From Paenibacillus naphthalenovorans (lineage in GTDB: Bacteria > Bacillota > Bacilli > Paenibacillales > NBRC-103111): a DNA stretch of 64,000 nt. Of this stretch, positions 35,000 through 42,681 are shown piece after piece. Location of the stretch: positions 44,025 through 108,024 of the forward strand of contig NZ_FNDY01000009.1 in the NCBI RefSeq assembly GCF_900099895.1. The letters run 5' to 3'. Numbering within the stretch: the stretch's first letter is position 1; each line of letters starts with the position of its first letter. The position numbers were made by a program, and so were the translations under genes. The notes beneath the pieces were generated by a model. The model searched no databases. It saw nothing but the letters and a program-made list of their open reading frames with translations, and was not told the origin of the DNA.

Positions 35000-35089
35000 T
35001 TCTTTTAAACCTTCCCTCCGCGTTTCATTTATTTGAATCATATCACTCCTATGGAAATGATATCAACAATAGAGGGAAGCTGATCCGTT

Positions 35090-36160
35090 TTAAGCATTCA
35101 CGACATTTTGATTAAAATGAGGCAGCACATGCTTGGCAAAGCGTTCCATAGATTTCATGGTATCTTCATGCGACAGGCCGCCGAAGTCAAAGTACAGGAT
35201 GACTTCTTCCAGACCCGCCGCTTCGCATTTCTTCAGACACTCGGTTACATATTCCGGATCCCCTACAATAATGCTCCTGTCGCTCAAATCGTCGGTCTTC
35301 ATCTTTTTCAGCTTCTCTACGATATCCACAAAATAACGGATATGAGGAGGCGCCGTCGTCGGATCGGACGGGAAGGCCGGTACCAGACCGGTGAAGTATT
35401 TTAGCATACGCTGTTTCGTCTTCTCCGTCTCTTCCTTCGTTTCGGTCACATTAATGAAATACGAACAGCGGGCGCCTTTGCCTTTAAAACCGTGCTTTTC
35501 GGAGAGCTCCTTAAAGGATGAAACCGCTCCTTCCAGACTTCCGAACACCATATTGGCGGCAAATGGGGCAAAGATCACATTCTCTCCCATCTCGGCCGCT
35601 TTCTCCAAAGAAGGACGGCTGAATGCCGCTACATAGATCGGAGGATGCGGATCCTGCACCGGTCTTGGCGTCAGCTCCACTTCAGGGAACGAATAGAACT
35701 TCCCTTGATAAGAAAACGCTTTCTCTGTCCACGCTTTTTTAATGATATCCAGCCCTTCAAAGAAGATTTCCCGGCTTTGGTTGAAATCGGCGCCGAATAC
35801 ATCGTATTCACGCTTGTCGTATCCTCTTCCTGCAGAGAAAATCGCTCTGCCGTTGCTCAAGAGATCCAGCAATGCATATTCCTCAGCCATACGAATCGGA
35901 TGGCTCGCCGGCAAAAGCACCGTTGCAGGAGCCAAGGTAATTTTTTTGGTTCTTGCCGCGATGTTGGCCAAGAACAAGGATGGTGAAGGCAGAACTCCCA
36001 GCACACTAAAGTGATGCTCCGGAACCCAAACGGAATCGAATCCGAGCTCCTCCGCGTATACGCATTGCTCGGCCAAATCCCTGATCATCTGGTTCGCATC
36101 TTTCCTTGTGCTGCCGTACTCAATCGGGTTGTCAGTCAAAGTAAAATAACCAAGTTTCAT
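35090..36160 (-). CDS. Luciferase-like (LLM class) flavin-dependent monooxygenase
   Basis: 356 residues; start ATG behind GGGAGG. TIM-barrel LLM family: MKLGYFTLTDNP at the start, ELGFDSVWVPEHHFS, a KITLAPATVLLPASHP strand and GRAIFSAGRGYDKREYDVFG. Uses reduced FMN (or F420) and O2. Its place beside gentisate genes suggests it hydroxylates or opens an aromatic or related compound feeding that route. An 18-bp box precedes the start, and a collapsed duplicate of this gene lies at 37751-37870. Confidence 0.88.
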   Translation of the reverse strand: MKLGYFTLTDNPIEYGSTRKDANQMIRDLAEQCVYAEELGFDSVWVPEHHFSVLGVLPSPSLFLANIAARTKKITLAPATVLLPASHPIRMAEEYALLDLLSNGRAIFSAGRGYDKREYDVFGADFNQSREIFFEGLDIIKKAWTEKAFSYQGKFYSFPEVELTPRPVQDPHPPIYVAAFSRPSLEKAAEMGENVIFAPFAANMVFGSLEGAVSSFKELSEKHGFKGKGARCSYFINVTETKEETEKTKQRMLKYFTGLVPAFPSDPTTAPPHIRYFVDIVEKLKKMKTDDLSDRSIIVGDPEYVTECLKKCEAAGLEEVILYFDFGGLSHEDTMKSMERFAKHVLPHFNQNVVNA

Positions 36161-36175
36161 GATTAGTACCTCCCG

Positions 36176-36193
36176 TTGTTCACGATTAGTGAA
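36176..36193. promoter_or_regulatory. 18-bp box before the monooxygenase gene (copy 1)
   Basis: TTGTTCACGATTAGTGAA, with inner inverted repeat TTCAC-N5-GTGAA, sits just before the ribosome site of the minus-strand monooxygenase. Similar copies lie at 37843-37860 and, inverted, at 38016-38033. Confidence 0.65.
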
Positions 36194-36295
36194 TATTATT
36201 TATTTATTGTTTACACTTTTTATATTACCAACAGATTTTTCATTTGTAAATACTATTTATCTTAAATTTGTTTAAAATCGTATTAAAATGGTCAA

Positions 36296-36338
36296 AAATA
36301 GCCGAAATCATCAATAAACCATTGATTTTCGGCTATTA
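36296..36338 (-). terminator. Terminator of the MFS transporter gene
   Basis: AATAGCCGAAA and TTTCGGCTATT form the stem; the minus-strand exit is TTTTTGACC. It separates the transporter transcript from the monooxygenase gene. Confidence 0.82.
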
Positions 36339-36345
36339 TCCTTTT

Positions 36346-37716
36346 TTATTTAGCTATAGCGTCAATACTCTTCGATTGCGGACTGACTTGTTCTTCCGTT
36401 GCTGCCGTGCTGCGCATGTCGGCATATTTTTCCTGAACAAACCAGATGGCCAAAGCGGCAATCAGTCCGGGCACAGCAAAGGCTATGAAATTTTGCATTA
36501 ACGGCAGATTCAGCGACAGCAAAATCCCTCCCATCATCGGGCCGACAATGGCGCCTAACCGGCCTATCCCTAATGCCCAACCGATACCGGTGGATCTCAT
36601 ATGAACCGGATAATATTGAGAAACATAAGCATTGGCAATAATTTGTGTCCCGATCGTAGCTGCACCGGCGATAGCCACCAGAACAAACAATACGACCATG
36701 TTGGCTTTAAAGCCGAGCAATGTTAATGAAACCGCTGCCAGCAAATAAAACGCGATCAATACTTTCTTTGAACCCCAACGATCGGCCGCCCATCCTCCGA
36801 ATATCGCGCCAAAGATGGCTCCGAAATTTAAGACAAACAAGAACATGAGGCTTGACCCCAACGGGTAATCCGCTTTATCCATCAGTTTAGGCAGCCATGT
36901 ATTCAATCCGTAAATCATCAGCAAGCACATGAAAAACGAAATCCAGAACATGATTGTGCTTAAACTACGGCGATTCTCGAACAGCGTGATAACCGGCATC
37001 CCTGTTTTTTTCGGGATAACCATTTCATATTTGTCGTCCTTTTGCGGAGTAAACTCCGGATTGATTTTAGACAAGATTTCACCAAGCTTTTCCGTCTGAT
37101 TTTTGGCCAGCAAAAAGCTGGGGGAATCAGGCAGCGTCTTAACCATAAACGGCAGGGCGAATAACGGGAGAGCTCCGACAAAGAAAACAGCTTCCCAACC
37201 GAACCGGGAAATTAATAGAATACCCAGACCTGCAGAAAGCATCCCCCCGACGGAATAACCGCTAAACATAATCGAAACGAGCGTACTCTTCAGCTTTTTG
37301 GGTGAATATTCCGTCATTAATGCAACCGTATTGGGCATCACCCCGCCCAGGCCTAAGCCGGCCATAAATCGATAGATCCCGAATTCTGCGGGGGTCTTGG
37401 CCCATCCGATGATCCCCGTAAAGATGCTAAAGAGTGCAATACAGAACAAAATGACATTTTTACGGCCGATCCTATCCGCCAGAGGACCAAAAATTAAAGC
37501 CCCTAACAGCATCCCGAACAAAGCATAGCTTCCCAGCGAACCGGCTTGAATAGGGGTCAACCCCCAGGCTTGCATCAAAACAGGAACAACCGAACCATAT
37601 ACGACAAGGTCATATCCGTCAAAAACAATGATGAAACCGCACCAAAACAAAACAAGACCATGAAAGCGGTTAAATTTTGATTCATCAATCATCCGATTAA
37701 TATCAATTGAACGCAA
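36346..37716 (-). CDS. MFS transporter, aromatic acid:H+ symporter family
   Basis: 456 residues with a TTG start 6 bp behind AGGGGGAG. Twelve membrane helices; the AAHS-type first-helix motif VFDGYDLVVYGSVVP, GPLADRIGRKN in loop 2-3 and a long central loop are present. PcaK/BenK relatives import protocatechuate, benzoate or related acids with protons. In this locus it probably imports the aromatic substrate. Its upstream region contains the leader and both ends of a deleted monooxygenase gene. Confidence 0.9.
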   Translation of the reverse strand: MRSIDINRMIDESKFNRFHGLVLFWCGFIIVFDGYDLVVYGSVVPVLMQAWGLTPIQAGSLGSYALFGMLLGALIFGPLADRIGRKNVILFCIALFSIFTGIIGWAKTPAEFGIYRFMAGLGLGGVMPNTVALMTEYSPKKLKSTLVSIMFSGYSVGGMLSAGLGILLISRFGWEAVFFVGALPLFALPFMVKTLPDSPSFLLAKNQTEKLGEILSKINPEFTPQKDDKYEMVIPKKTGMPVITLFENRRSLSTIMFWISFFMCLLMIYGLNTWLPKLMDKADYPLGSSLMFLFVLNFGAIFGAIFGGWAADRWGSKKVLIAFYLLAAVSLTLLGFKANMVVLFVLVAIAGAATIGTQIIANAYVSQYYPVHMRSTGIGWALGIGRLGAIVGPMMGGILLSLNLPLMQNFIAFAVPGLIAALAIWFVQEKYADMRSTAATEEQVSPQSKSIDAIAK

Positions 37717-37750
37717 TGTATTCTCCCCCTCTACTCACAAGCTAAAATTC

Positions 37751-37870
37751 AGTACAGGATGGCTTTCTCCAGACCCGCCGCTTCGCCAGTCCTCGGCAGT
37801 CTGTCACAGTAAAATAACCGAATTCATGATTTGCACCTCCTGTTGTTCACTATTGGTAAATCAAGTTCAA
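37751..37870 (-). pseudogene. Collapsed duplicate of the luciferase-like monooxygenase gene
   Basis: Bases 37751-37786 match the 3' coding part of the intact gene (35191-35226) at 33 of 36 positions. Bases 37805-37870 match its first ~25 coding bases, ribosome site, 18-bp box and upstream AT-rich region (about 36139-36205). Roughly 0.9 kb between is missing; the fused remnant keeps a start codon at 37827 but stops after seven codons. It is a relic of a second copy that once lay in front of the MFS gene. Confidence 0.85.
37843..37860. promoter_or_regulatory. 18-bp box before the MFS gene relic leader (copy 2)
   Basis: TTGTTCACTATTGGTAAA differs from copy 1 at three of 18 positions. It belongs to the leader of the collapsed monooxygenase copy and now lies about 130 bp before the transporter start. 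Confidence 0.6.
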
Positions 37871-38015
37871 TATTATTTATTCGATCACTGTTAATATACC
37901 TAAAATCATTTTTTTTGTAAATGCTTTCTTCGGAAAGTTTCACATTTTTTAATTTGTCTTTACAACAAGGAAGCACTTTTGATATATTCACATTGTACGA
38001 TATTAATAAATCATA

Positions 38016-38033
38016 TTTACTAATTGTGAACAA
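38016..38033. promoter_or_regulatory. 18-bp box before the gentisate operon (copy 3)
   Basis: On the plus strand TTTACTAATTGTGAACAA, the inverted form of the same box, directly before AAAGGAG of the hydrolase gene. Position relative to the ribosome site is the same as in copies 1 and 2. Confidence 0.65.
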
Positions 38034-38046
38034 AAAGGAGAGATGG

Positions 38047-38991
38047 ATGGTGCGTTTAGTCCATTATCGCATTCATGGAGAAAGTCGAATCGGATGTATT
38101 GAAGACGGCAAAGTGATTGATTTAAATACCGCTTATGAACTCATGCTGCAAGCCAATGGCTCTATTCGGGCAAAACAAATTGCCGAAGCATTTATACCGG
38201 CCAATATGGTGGAATTTCTTCAGGGCGGAGATGAAAGCCTTTCCTTGGCGAAGAAAGCGGTTCAATTCATTCTCCAATCCCCGGGGCCGTTCGAACGAAA
38301 CGTCATATATGAATACTCCGACGTTAAAATTGAAGCTCCCGTTTTAAATCCGGGAAAAATCGTTTGTGTCGGCCATAACTACCGGGAGCATATTTTAGAA
38401 ATGGGCCGAGAGCTTCCTCCATACCCTGTTGTCTTTGCCAAATTCAGCAACACCATCATTGGTCCCCAGGACGATATTCCTTTCTTTCCGATCTCGGAAC
38501 AGCTGGATTATGAGGCGGAATTCGCCTTTGTTATCGGTAAACGCGCCAGAAACGTCTCCCGGGACAACGCTTTAAATTATGTCGCCGGTTATACCGTGGC
38601 TAACGATGTTACCTACCGGGATATTCAAAGAAGAACACTTCAATGGCTGCAGGGAAAAACAGTGGAAGGAAGCCTGCCGCTGGGTCCCTGGTTGATCACA
38701 GCCGATGAATTGGGCGATCCTTCAGGGCTTGAGGTGGTCTTGACCGTCAATGGCGAAGAGCGCCAGCGTTCGAATACCGCCAACCTGGTATTTACCGTCC
38801 CCTATTTGGTGGAGTTTTTGTCGAATCTGATGACGCTTGAGCCCGGCGATCTCATCCTTACCGGTACTCCGGGCGGTGTCGGAGTGGCGCGTGATCCCCA
38901 AGTATTCCTCAAAGACGGTGATGTGGTGCGCGTTGAAATCGACCGCATCGGCGTCCTCGAAAACCGGGTAAAAAAAGTACAGGAGGGATAA
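38047..38991 (+). CDS. Fumarylacetoacetate hydrolase-family protein (probable fumarylpyruvate hydrolase)
   Basis: 314 residues from the ATG behind AAGGAG. The FAH domain begins near residue 100 (VGHNYREHI); metal ligands are in LDYEAEFAFVIG (two Glu) and NDVTYRD (Asp), and LTGTPGGVGVARDP closes the site. Family members cleave C-C bonds of dioxo acids such as fumarylpyruvate, or tautomerise or decarboxylate. The adjacent gentisate dioxygenase and DinB genes favour fumarylpyruvate as substrate, giving fumarate plus pyruvate. First gene of a tight three-gene operon. Confidence 0.88.
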   Translation: MVRLVHYRIHGESRIGCIEDGKVIDLNTAYELMLQANGSIRAKQIAEAFIPANMVEFLQGGDESLSLAKKAVQFILQSPGPFERNVIYEYSDVKIEAPVLNPGKIVCVGHNYREHILEMGRELPPYPVVFAKFSNTIIGPQDDIPFFPISEQLDYEAEFAFVIGKRARNVSRDNALNYVAGYTVANDVTYRDIQRRTLQWLQGKTVEGSLPLGPWLITADELGDPSGLEVVLTVNGEERQRSNTANLVFTVPYLVEFLSNLMTLEPGDLILTGTPGGVGVARDPQVFLKDGDVVRVEIDRIGVLENRVKKVQEG

Positions 38992-38995
38992 ACTC

Positions 38996-39493
38996 ATGAG
39001 CGAATTGCAGGACCGGATCCAGTCTATTCACCGATCCATCGATCAAATCGTGGAGATTACCCAAGACCTCGACGAAGAAATTCTCTGCTTTAAACCTGCG
39101 GATGACGCATGGTCGGTTATGGAGATTCTCTGTCATGTGGAAGAAGCCACCCCTTATTGGCTGAATGAGCTGACGCAGGTCATTGCATCTCCCGGCATCG
39201 AATGGGGACGAGGCTTGCAGCATGAAGGAAGGTTAAACGCGGTCGCTCAAGCCGGACAGCGAACAAAGGACGAAGTATTGAAGGGCATTATCGCTTTGAA
39301 ATCAAAAGTACGGGATGTGCTCGGTCCGCTGACGGCCGAAGATTTAACTGTCGAATCCCCGAGCCGAAACCCGAGATTCGGAACCAAGCCGATGGCGTTC
39401 ATTGTAGATCACCTGCTGGTCGAACACGTGGAAACGCATTTAAAACAAATCAAAAGAAATCTGCGGCAGTACGAAGACGCAAAAGGAAAGTGA
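38996..39493 (+). CDS. DinB/YfiT-fold protein, candidate thiol-dependent maleylpyruvate isomerase
   Basis: 165-residue four-helix DinB protein. Three His that usually bind the metal are visible: one in SVMEILCHVEEA and two in LLVEHVETHLKQIK. The superfamily contains bacillithiol S-transferases and the mycothiol- or cysteine-dependent maleylpyruvate isomerases. It lies 4 bp after the hydrolase and 10 bp before gentisate dioxygenase, exactly where the isomerase step is missing. The assignment to that step is inference; a separate DNA-damage role cannot be excluded. Confidence 0.72.
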   Translation: MSELQDRIQSIHRSIDQIVEITQDLDEEILCFKPADDAWSVMEILCHVEEATPYWLNELTQVIASPGIEWGRGLQHEGRLNAVAQAGQRTKDEVLKGIIALKSKVRDVLGPLTAEDLTVESPSRNPRFGTKPMAFIVDHLLVEHVETHLKQIKRNLRQYEDAKGK

Positions 39494-39503
39494 GGGGCAA
39501 AGT

Positions 39504-40622
39504 ATGGCAGAAAAAAACGAATTTTTTCAAAGTGAAACCGTCCAAAACTTTAACAAAGAGATTGAAAAATATTACCTTGGGCCGCTGTGGAATGCGATAC
39601 CCGATTTAATGCATAAACAGCCTGCGCCTCATGCGCAAGCCTATCTTTGGAAATGGGAAACGCTTTATAAGAAATTGATGGAAGCCAAAGATATTTTCAC
39701 GCCGGACCGCGGCGGTGAACGCCGGGCGATTTATTTGCAAAATCCCGGACTGACCAACCGCCAGCCTTGGGGATGGGCTTCAACGACACAGACGCTTTAT
39801 GCCGCTGTCCAACTTATTCTTCCCGGGGAAACGGCCCCTTCCCATCGGCATACGCAAAGTGCGCTTCGGTTCATTATTGAGGGCCAAGGCGCTTATTCCA
39901 TCGTGCAGGGCGAACGGATTTTCATGGAGGAAGGAGACTTCCTGACCACGCCCCAAACGTTATGGCACGGGCACTCCCATCCTGGCGATAAGCCGATGAT
40001 CTGGATGGATTGTCTGGATATCCCAACAATCTATGCCCTTGGAGGCACCTTCTTCGAATCTTATCCGGAGAAAATCGAACAGCCTTCCGTACCGGATAAC
40101 TATAGCGCGATGCGGTACGCAGGCGGAATGGTCCGCCCGATTTCCGACCGCAGCTCCAAAATCGCACCTTTGGGCTCGTTCAAATGGGCGCAAACGCTTG
40201 CCGCTCTGCATGGACTGAGCCGGTTCGAGCCTGACCCGTTTGACGGGTATGCCGTCGAATATATCAATCCATCCAATGGATTAACGGCAAACCCGACGAT
40301 TGCCGCCTGGATGCAAAAGCTGCCCAACGGTTTCCGCTCTAAGGCTCATCGCCATACCCATTCAACCATCTATCAGGTATTTAAAGGAGCCGGCTATACC
40401 GTGATCAACGGGGAACAGTTCCATTGGTCCAAAGGTGATTTCTTCGTCGTACCGAATTGGGCTTGGCACGAGCACGTCGTTACCTCTTCCGAAGACGCCT
40501 ACCTTTTCTCCTGCAGCGATCTTCCGATTATGGAAAAATTCAATCTCGAAAGAGAAGAGGCATACGAAGAGAACCAAGGTCATCAGCAAATTGTCAAAGA
40601 ATTTGTTCCATTGCTTCCTTGA
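39504..40622 (+). CDS. Gentisate 1,2-dioxygenase
   Basis: 372-residue bicupin that opens gentisate to maleylpyruvate with Fe(II) and O2. The first cupin has SHRHTQSALRFIIEG (His114 and His116) with a later His in LWHGHSHPG; the second has AHRHTHSTIYQVFKG. Length is typical. Last gene of the operon, followed by a terminator. 1-Hydroxy-2-naphthoate and salicylate dioxygenases are close relatives, so the substrate could be another ortho-hydroxy aromatic acid. Confidence 0.9.
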   Translation: MAEKNEFFQSETVQNFNKEIEKYYLGPLWNAIPDLMHKQPAPHAQAYLWKWETLYKKLMEAKDIFTPDRGGERRAIYLQNPGLTNRQPWGWASTTQTLYAAVQLILPGETAPSHRHTQSALRFIIEGQGAYSIVQGERIFMEEGDFLTTPQTLWHGHSHPGDKPMIWMDCLDIPTIYALGGTFFESYPEKIEQPSVPDNYSAMRYAGGMVRPISDRSSKIAPLGSFKWAQTLAALHGLSRFEPDPFDGYAVEYINPSNGLTANPTIAAWMQKLPNGFRSKAHRHTHSTIYQVFKGAGYTVINGEQFHWSKGDFFVVPNWAWHEHVVTSSEDAYLFSCSDLPIMEKFNLEREEAYEENQGHQQIVKEFVPLLP

Positions 40623-40627
40623 TACGT

Positions 40628-40680
40628 AAACCCGCAGGGTGTTCCGAGAGTCAAGCGACTCAGGCACCCTGGTTTATTGT
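40628..40680 (+). terminator. Terminator of the gentisate operon
   Basis: AAACC-AGGGTG pairs with CACCCT-GGTTT, enclosing a small GAGTC/GACTC hairpin, followed by ATTGTT. It lies directly behind the dioxygenase stop. Confidence 0.8.
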
Positions 40681-40712
40681 TAACCCGTAAAATTCAATCC
40701 CCCGCGTTTATT

Positions 40713-41280
40713 TCAACACATACCAAAAAAGCCGACCAACTTTATCGCTAATCGGCTCCCGCTTGTAGGAAGCACCCATTCATTTAACTCGATCCTGATC
40801 ATATCGTTCGGTAAATTCGTAATCACTTCATCGTGATCGAAGAAAAGTATGGCGGTCACCTTCACGTTCTGCAGCTGATTGGAGTAAAGAATGTCCACAC
40901 CGTAGGTTGGCTCCGATAAAATAACGCTGAATTGTTTCTTCCCGGCCAGCTGCGGCATACGGAAGCCGAGCTTGATTTTGTTGTATTCGTCAGGGTTTTG
41001 GGTGATCTCTTCGGAAGCAGCGAAGCCAAGAACGAAGCCGTTGGCCTCATCATGCCTGGCGTAAAGACACTGCAGTCGAACACCGTCAATTTCGAGATGA
41101 AACTGCAAATCCTTCTCGGCAAAAGCTTTTAACTGCTCCTCGCTGTACCCCCTTCACCGTCTCAAGCAGTTCCTGATCCAACCATAGATTTTCTCGAAAA
41201 ATGATGCTTTCATTCCGGAAAAAGGTTTCAAGCTTTTGCTCGTCATAGCTAAATCCGACGATCAGCTCCCGGTTTATCAA
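40713..41280 (-). pseudogene. Hypothetical protein gene with a frameshift
   Basis: Two overlapping frames join into one sensible protein if one base is removed from the run of five G (minus strand; 41148-41152): ...ETVKG then YSEEQLKAFAEKDLQF. The corrected product would be 188 residues, beta-rich, with no recognised family. Its start overlaps the truncated M15 gene by 4 bp (ATGA), so it was part of the ddl operon. A real frameshift and a sequencing error in the homopolymer are both possible. Confidence 0.7.
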
Positions 41281-41468
41281 ATTGCACCCTGCCGTACATA
41301 AGCCCCATCGATTTCTGTGGGAATGTTCATGGCGTAATAGTACGGACGAACGATCATTCGATGGGTTAATCGGTTCAAGGAGACCAGTTGTTCATGATTT
41401 TCTTCAATCGGTATCCTCTGCCACCCGTCGACCCCCGGGCCAGCAGGTATTGGAGAAAGGTCCTTCAT
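41277..41468 (-). pseudogene. N-terminal remnant of a VanX/M15-type D-Ala-D-Ala dipeptidase
   Basis: 63 codons. The sequence IPIEENHEQLVSLNRL, RMIVRPYYYAMNIP and DGAYVRQGA resembles the start of M15-family dipeptidases next to ddl in related bacteria (from memory). All zinc-binding and catalytic segments, about 150 further residues, are absent. It keeps a good AAGGAGG ribosome site and lies 21 bp after ddl. Most likely a gene cut by an internal deletion; a genuine short peptide is less likely. Confidence 0.6.
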
Positions 41469-41489
41469 GAAGGCATCCTCCTTAAAGCG

Positions 41490-42668
41490 CTATTTTTTAG
41501 TGCCCAGCTTGCCGCCGCCTTTGCCCTGCAGCGCCAACAGATTGGTGTCGTAAGAGAAGGTGAGCTGCGCCCGTTCCCGGCTCCGCTTGAGCGCGAGCTG
41601 GATCAGGTCGTCCGTCAGCTGCTCGAAATCCTTCCCTTTGGGCTGCCACAGGTAAAAGGAGAGCGAGCCCGGAATGGTGTTGATTTCATTAATATACACG
41701 CTGTTGGTGTTCTGATCGATCAAAAAATCGATCCGTGACACACCGCTGCAGCCCAGCTCCAGGAAGGTTTGCTTCGCCAGCTCCTGCACCCGGCGTGTGG
41801 TTTCCTCCCCGATCTCCGCCGGGATAATCCGGCTCGTACCGCCCATTCCTTTGGCGGCCTGGTTCATATATTTATCCTGATAGCTCAGGATTTCGTCCGA
41901 TTTCAGCACTTCTTCACACTCGGAAGCTTCCACATGCTCATAGTCGCCGATGACCGAACAGTTGACTTCCTTCAAATTGGTGACCATTTTCTCCACAATA
42001 ATTCTGGGAGAATAGGATGACGCTGACTCTATCGCTTCGACCAGTTCTTCCCTGTCGTCCGCTTTCTGTATGCCGACACTGGACCCCAGGTTTGCCGGTT
42101 TTACGATCACGGGATAACCCAGCCTTTGCTCTACCAGCTCCACACACTCCTGCTGCGCGTCAAACCAACGTTTGCTGTAAAACCACACGTAATCGATCAC
42201 CGGCAGACCGGCGCCGCGGACGATCGTTTTCATCATGATTTTGTCCATACCGACCGCAGAGGAGAGCACATCGCAGCCGACATAAGGGATCTTGTTCAAA
42301 TCAAGCCAGCCCTGCAAGGACCCGTCCTCTCCATAGGTCCCGTGCGTGACCGGAAAGGCGACATGAATTTCATCGATGATTTTTTTGCGGAACAGCCCGG
42401 ATGCGGCGTTGATCAGAAGATGCTTTCCTTCCTGATTCGTATGTAAAATCACTTGCTCGCTCTTTTTCAAGAGCTCCGGAAGCTGCTTGTAATTGTCGAT
42501 ATCCATCAGCCCTTCCCCGGTATACCAGTGCCCCTGCTTGTCGATATAAATCGGTACGGGCTCGTATTTATCCCGGTTCAACGCGTGAATAGCCTGCAGA
42601 GCGGATATGATGGATACCTCATGCTCTACCGACATGCCTCCGAACAAAACCCCTACTTTTACTTTCAT
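41490..42668 (-). CDS. ddl: D-alanine--D-alanine ligase
   Basis: 392 residues from the ATG behind GGGGGA. ATP-grasp ligase making the D-Ala-D-Ala end of the peptidoglycan stem. Visible: VLFGGMSVEHEVSIISA at the N-terminus, HGTYGEDGSLQGWL, KPANLGSSVGI and EINTIPGSL. The omega-loop region SYQDKYMNQAAKG has the Tyr-Lys type of normal ligases rather than the His type of VanA D-lactate ligases. Third gene of a hydrolase-MurF-Ddl operon, 13 bp behind the MurF-like gene. Confidence 0.93.
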   Translation of the reverse strand: MKVKVGVLFGGMSVEHEVSIISALQAIHALNRDKYEPVPIYIDKQGHWYTGEGLMDIDNYKQLPELLKKSEQVILHTNQEGKHLLINAASGLFRKKIIDEIHVAFPVTHGTYGEDGSLQGWLDLNKIPYVGCDVLSSAVGMDKIMMKTIVRGAGLPVIDYVWFYSKRWFDAQQECVELVEQRLGYPVIVKPANLGSSVGIQKADDREELVEAIESASSYSPRIIVEKMVTNLKEVNCSVIGDYEHVEASECEEVLKSDEILSYQDKYMNQAAKGMGGTSRIIPAEIGEETTRRVQELAKQTFLELGCSGVSRIDFLIDQNTNSVYINEINTIPGSLSFYLWQPKGKDFEQLTDDLIQLALKRSRERAQLTFSYDTNLLALQGKGGGKLGTKK

Positions 42669-42681
42669 TGCGAGTCCCCCA

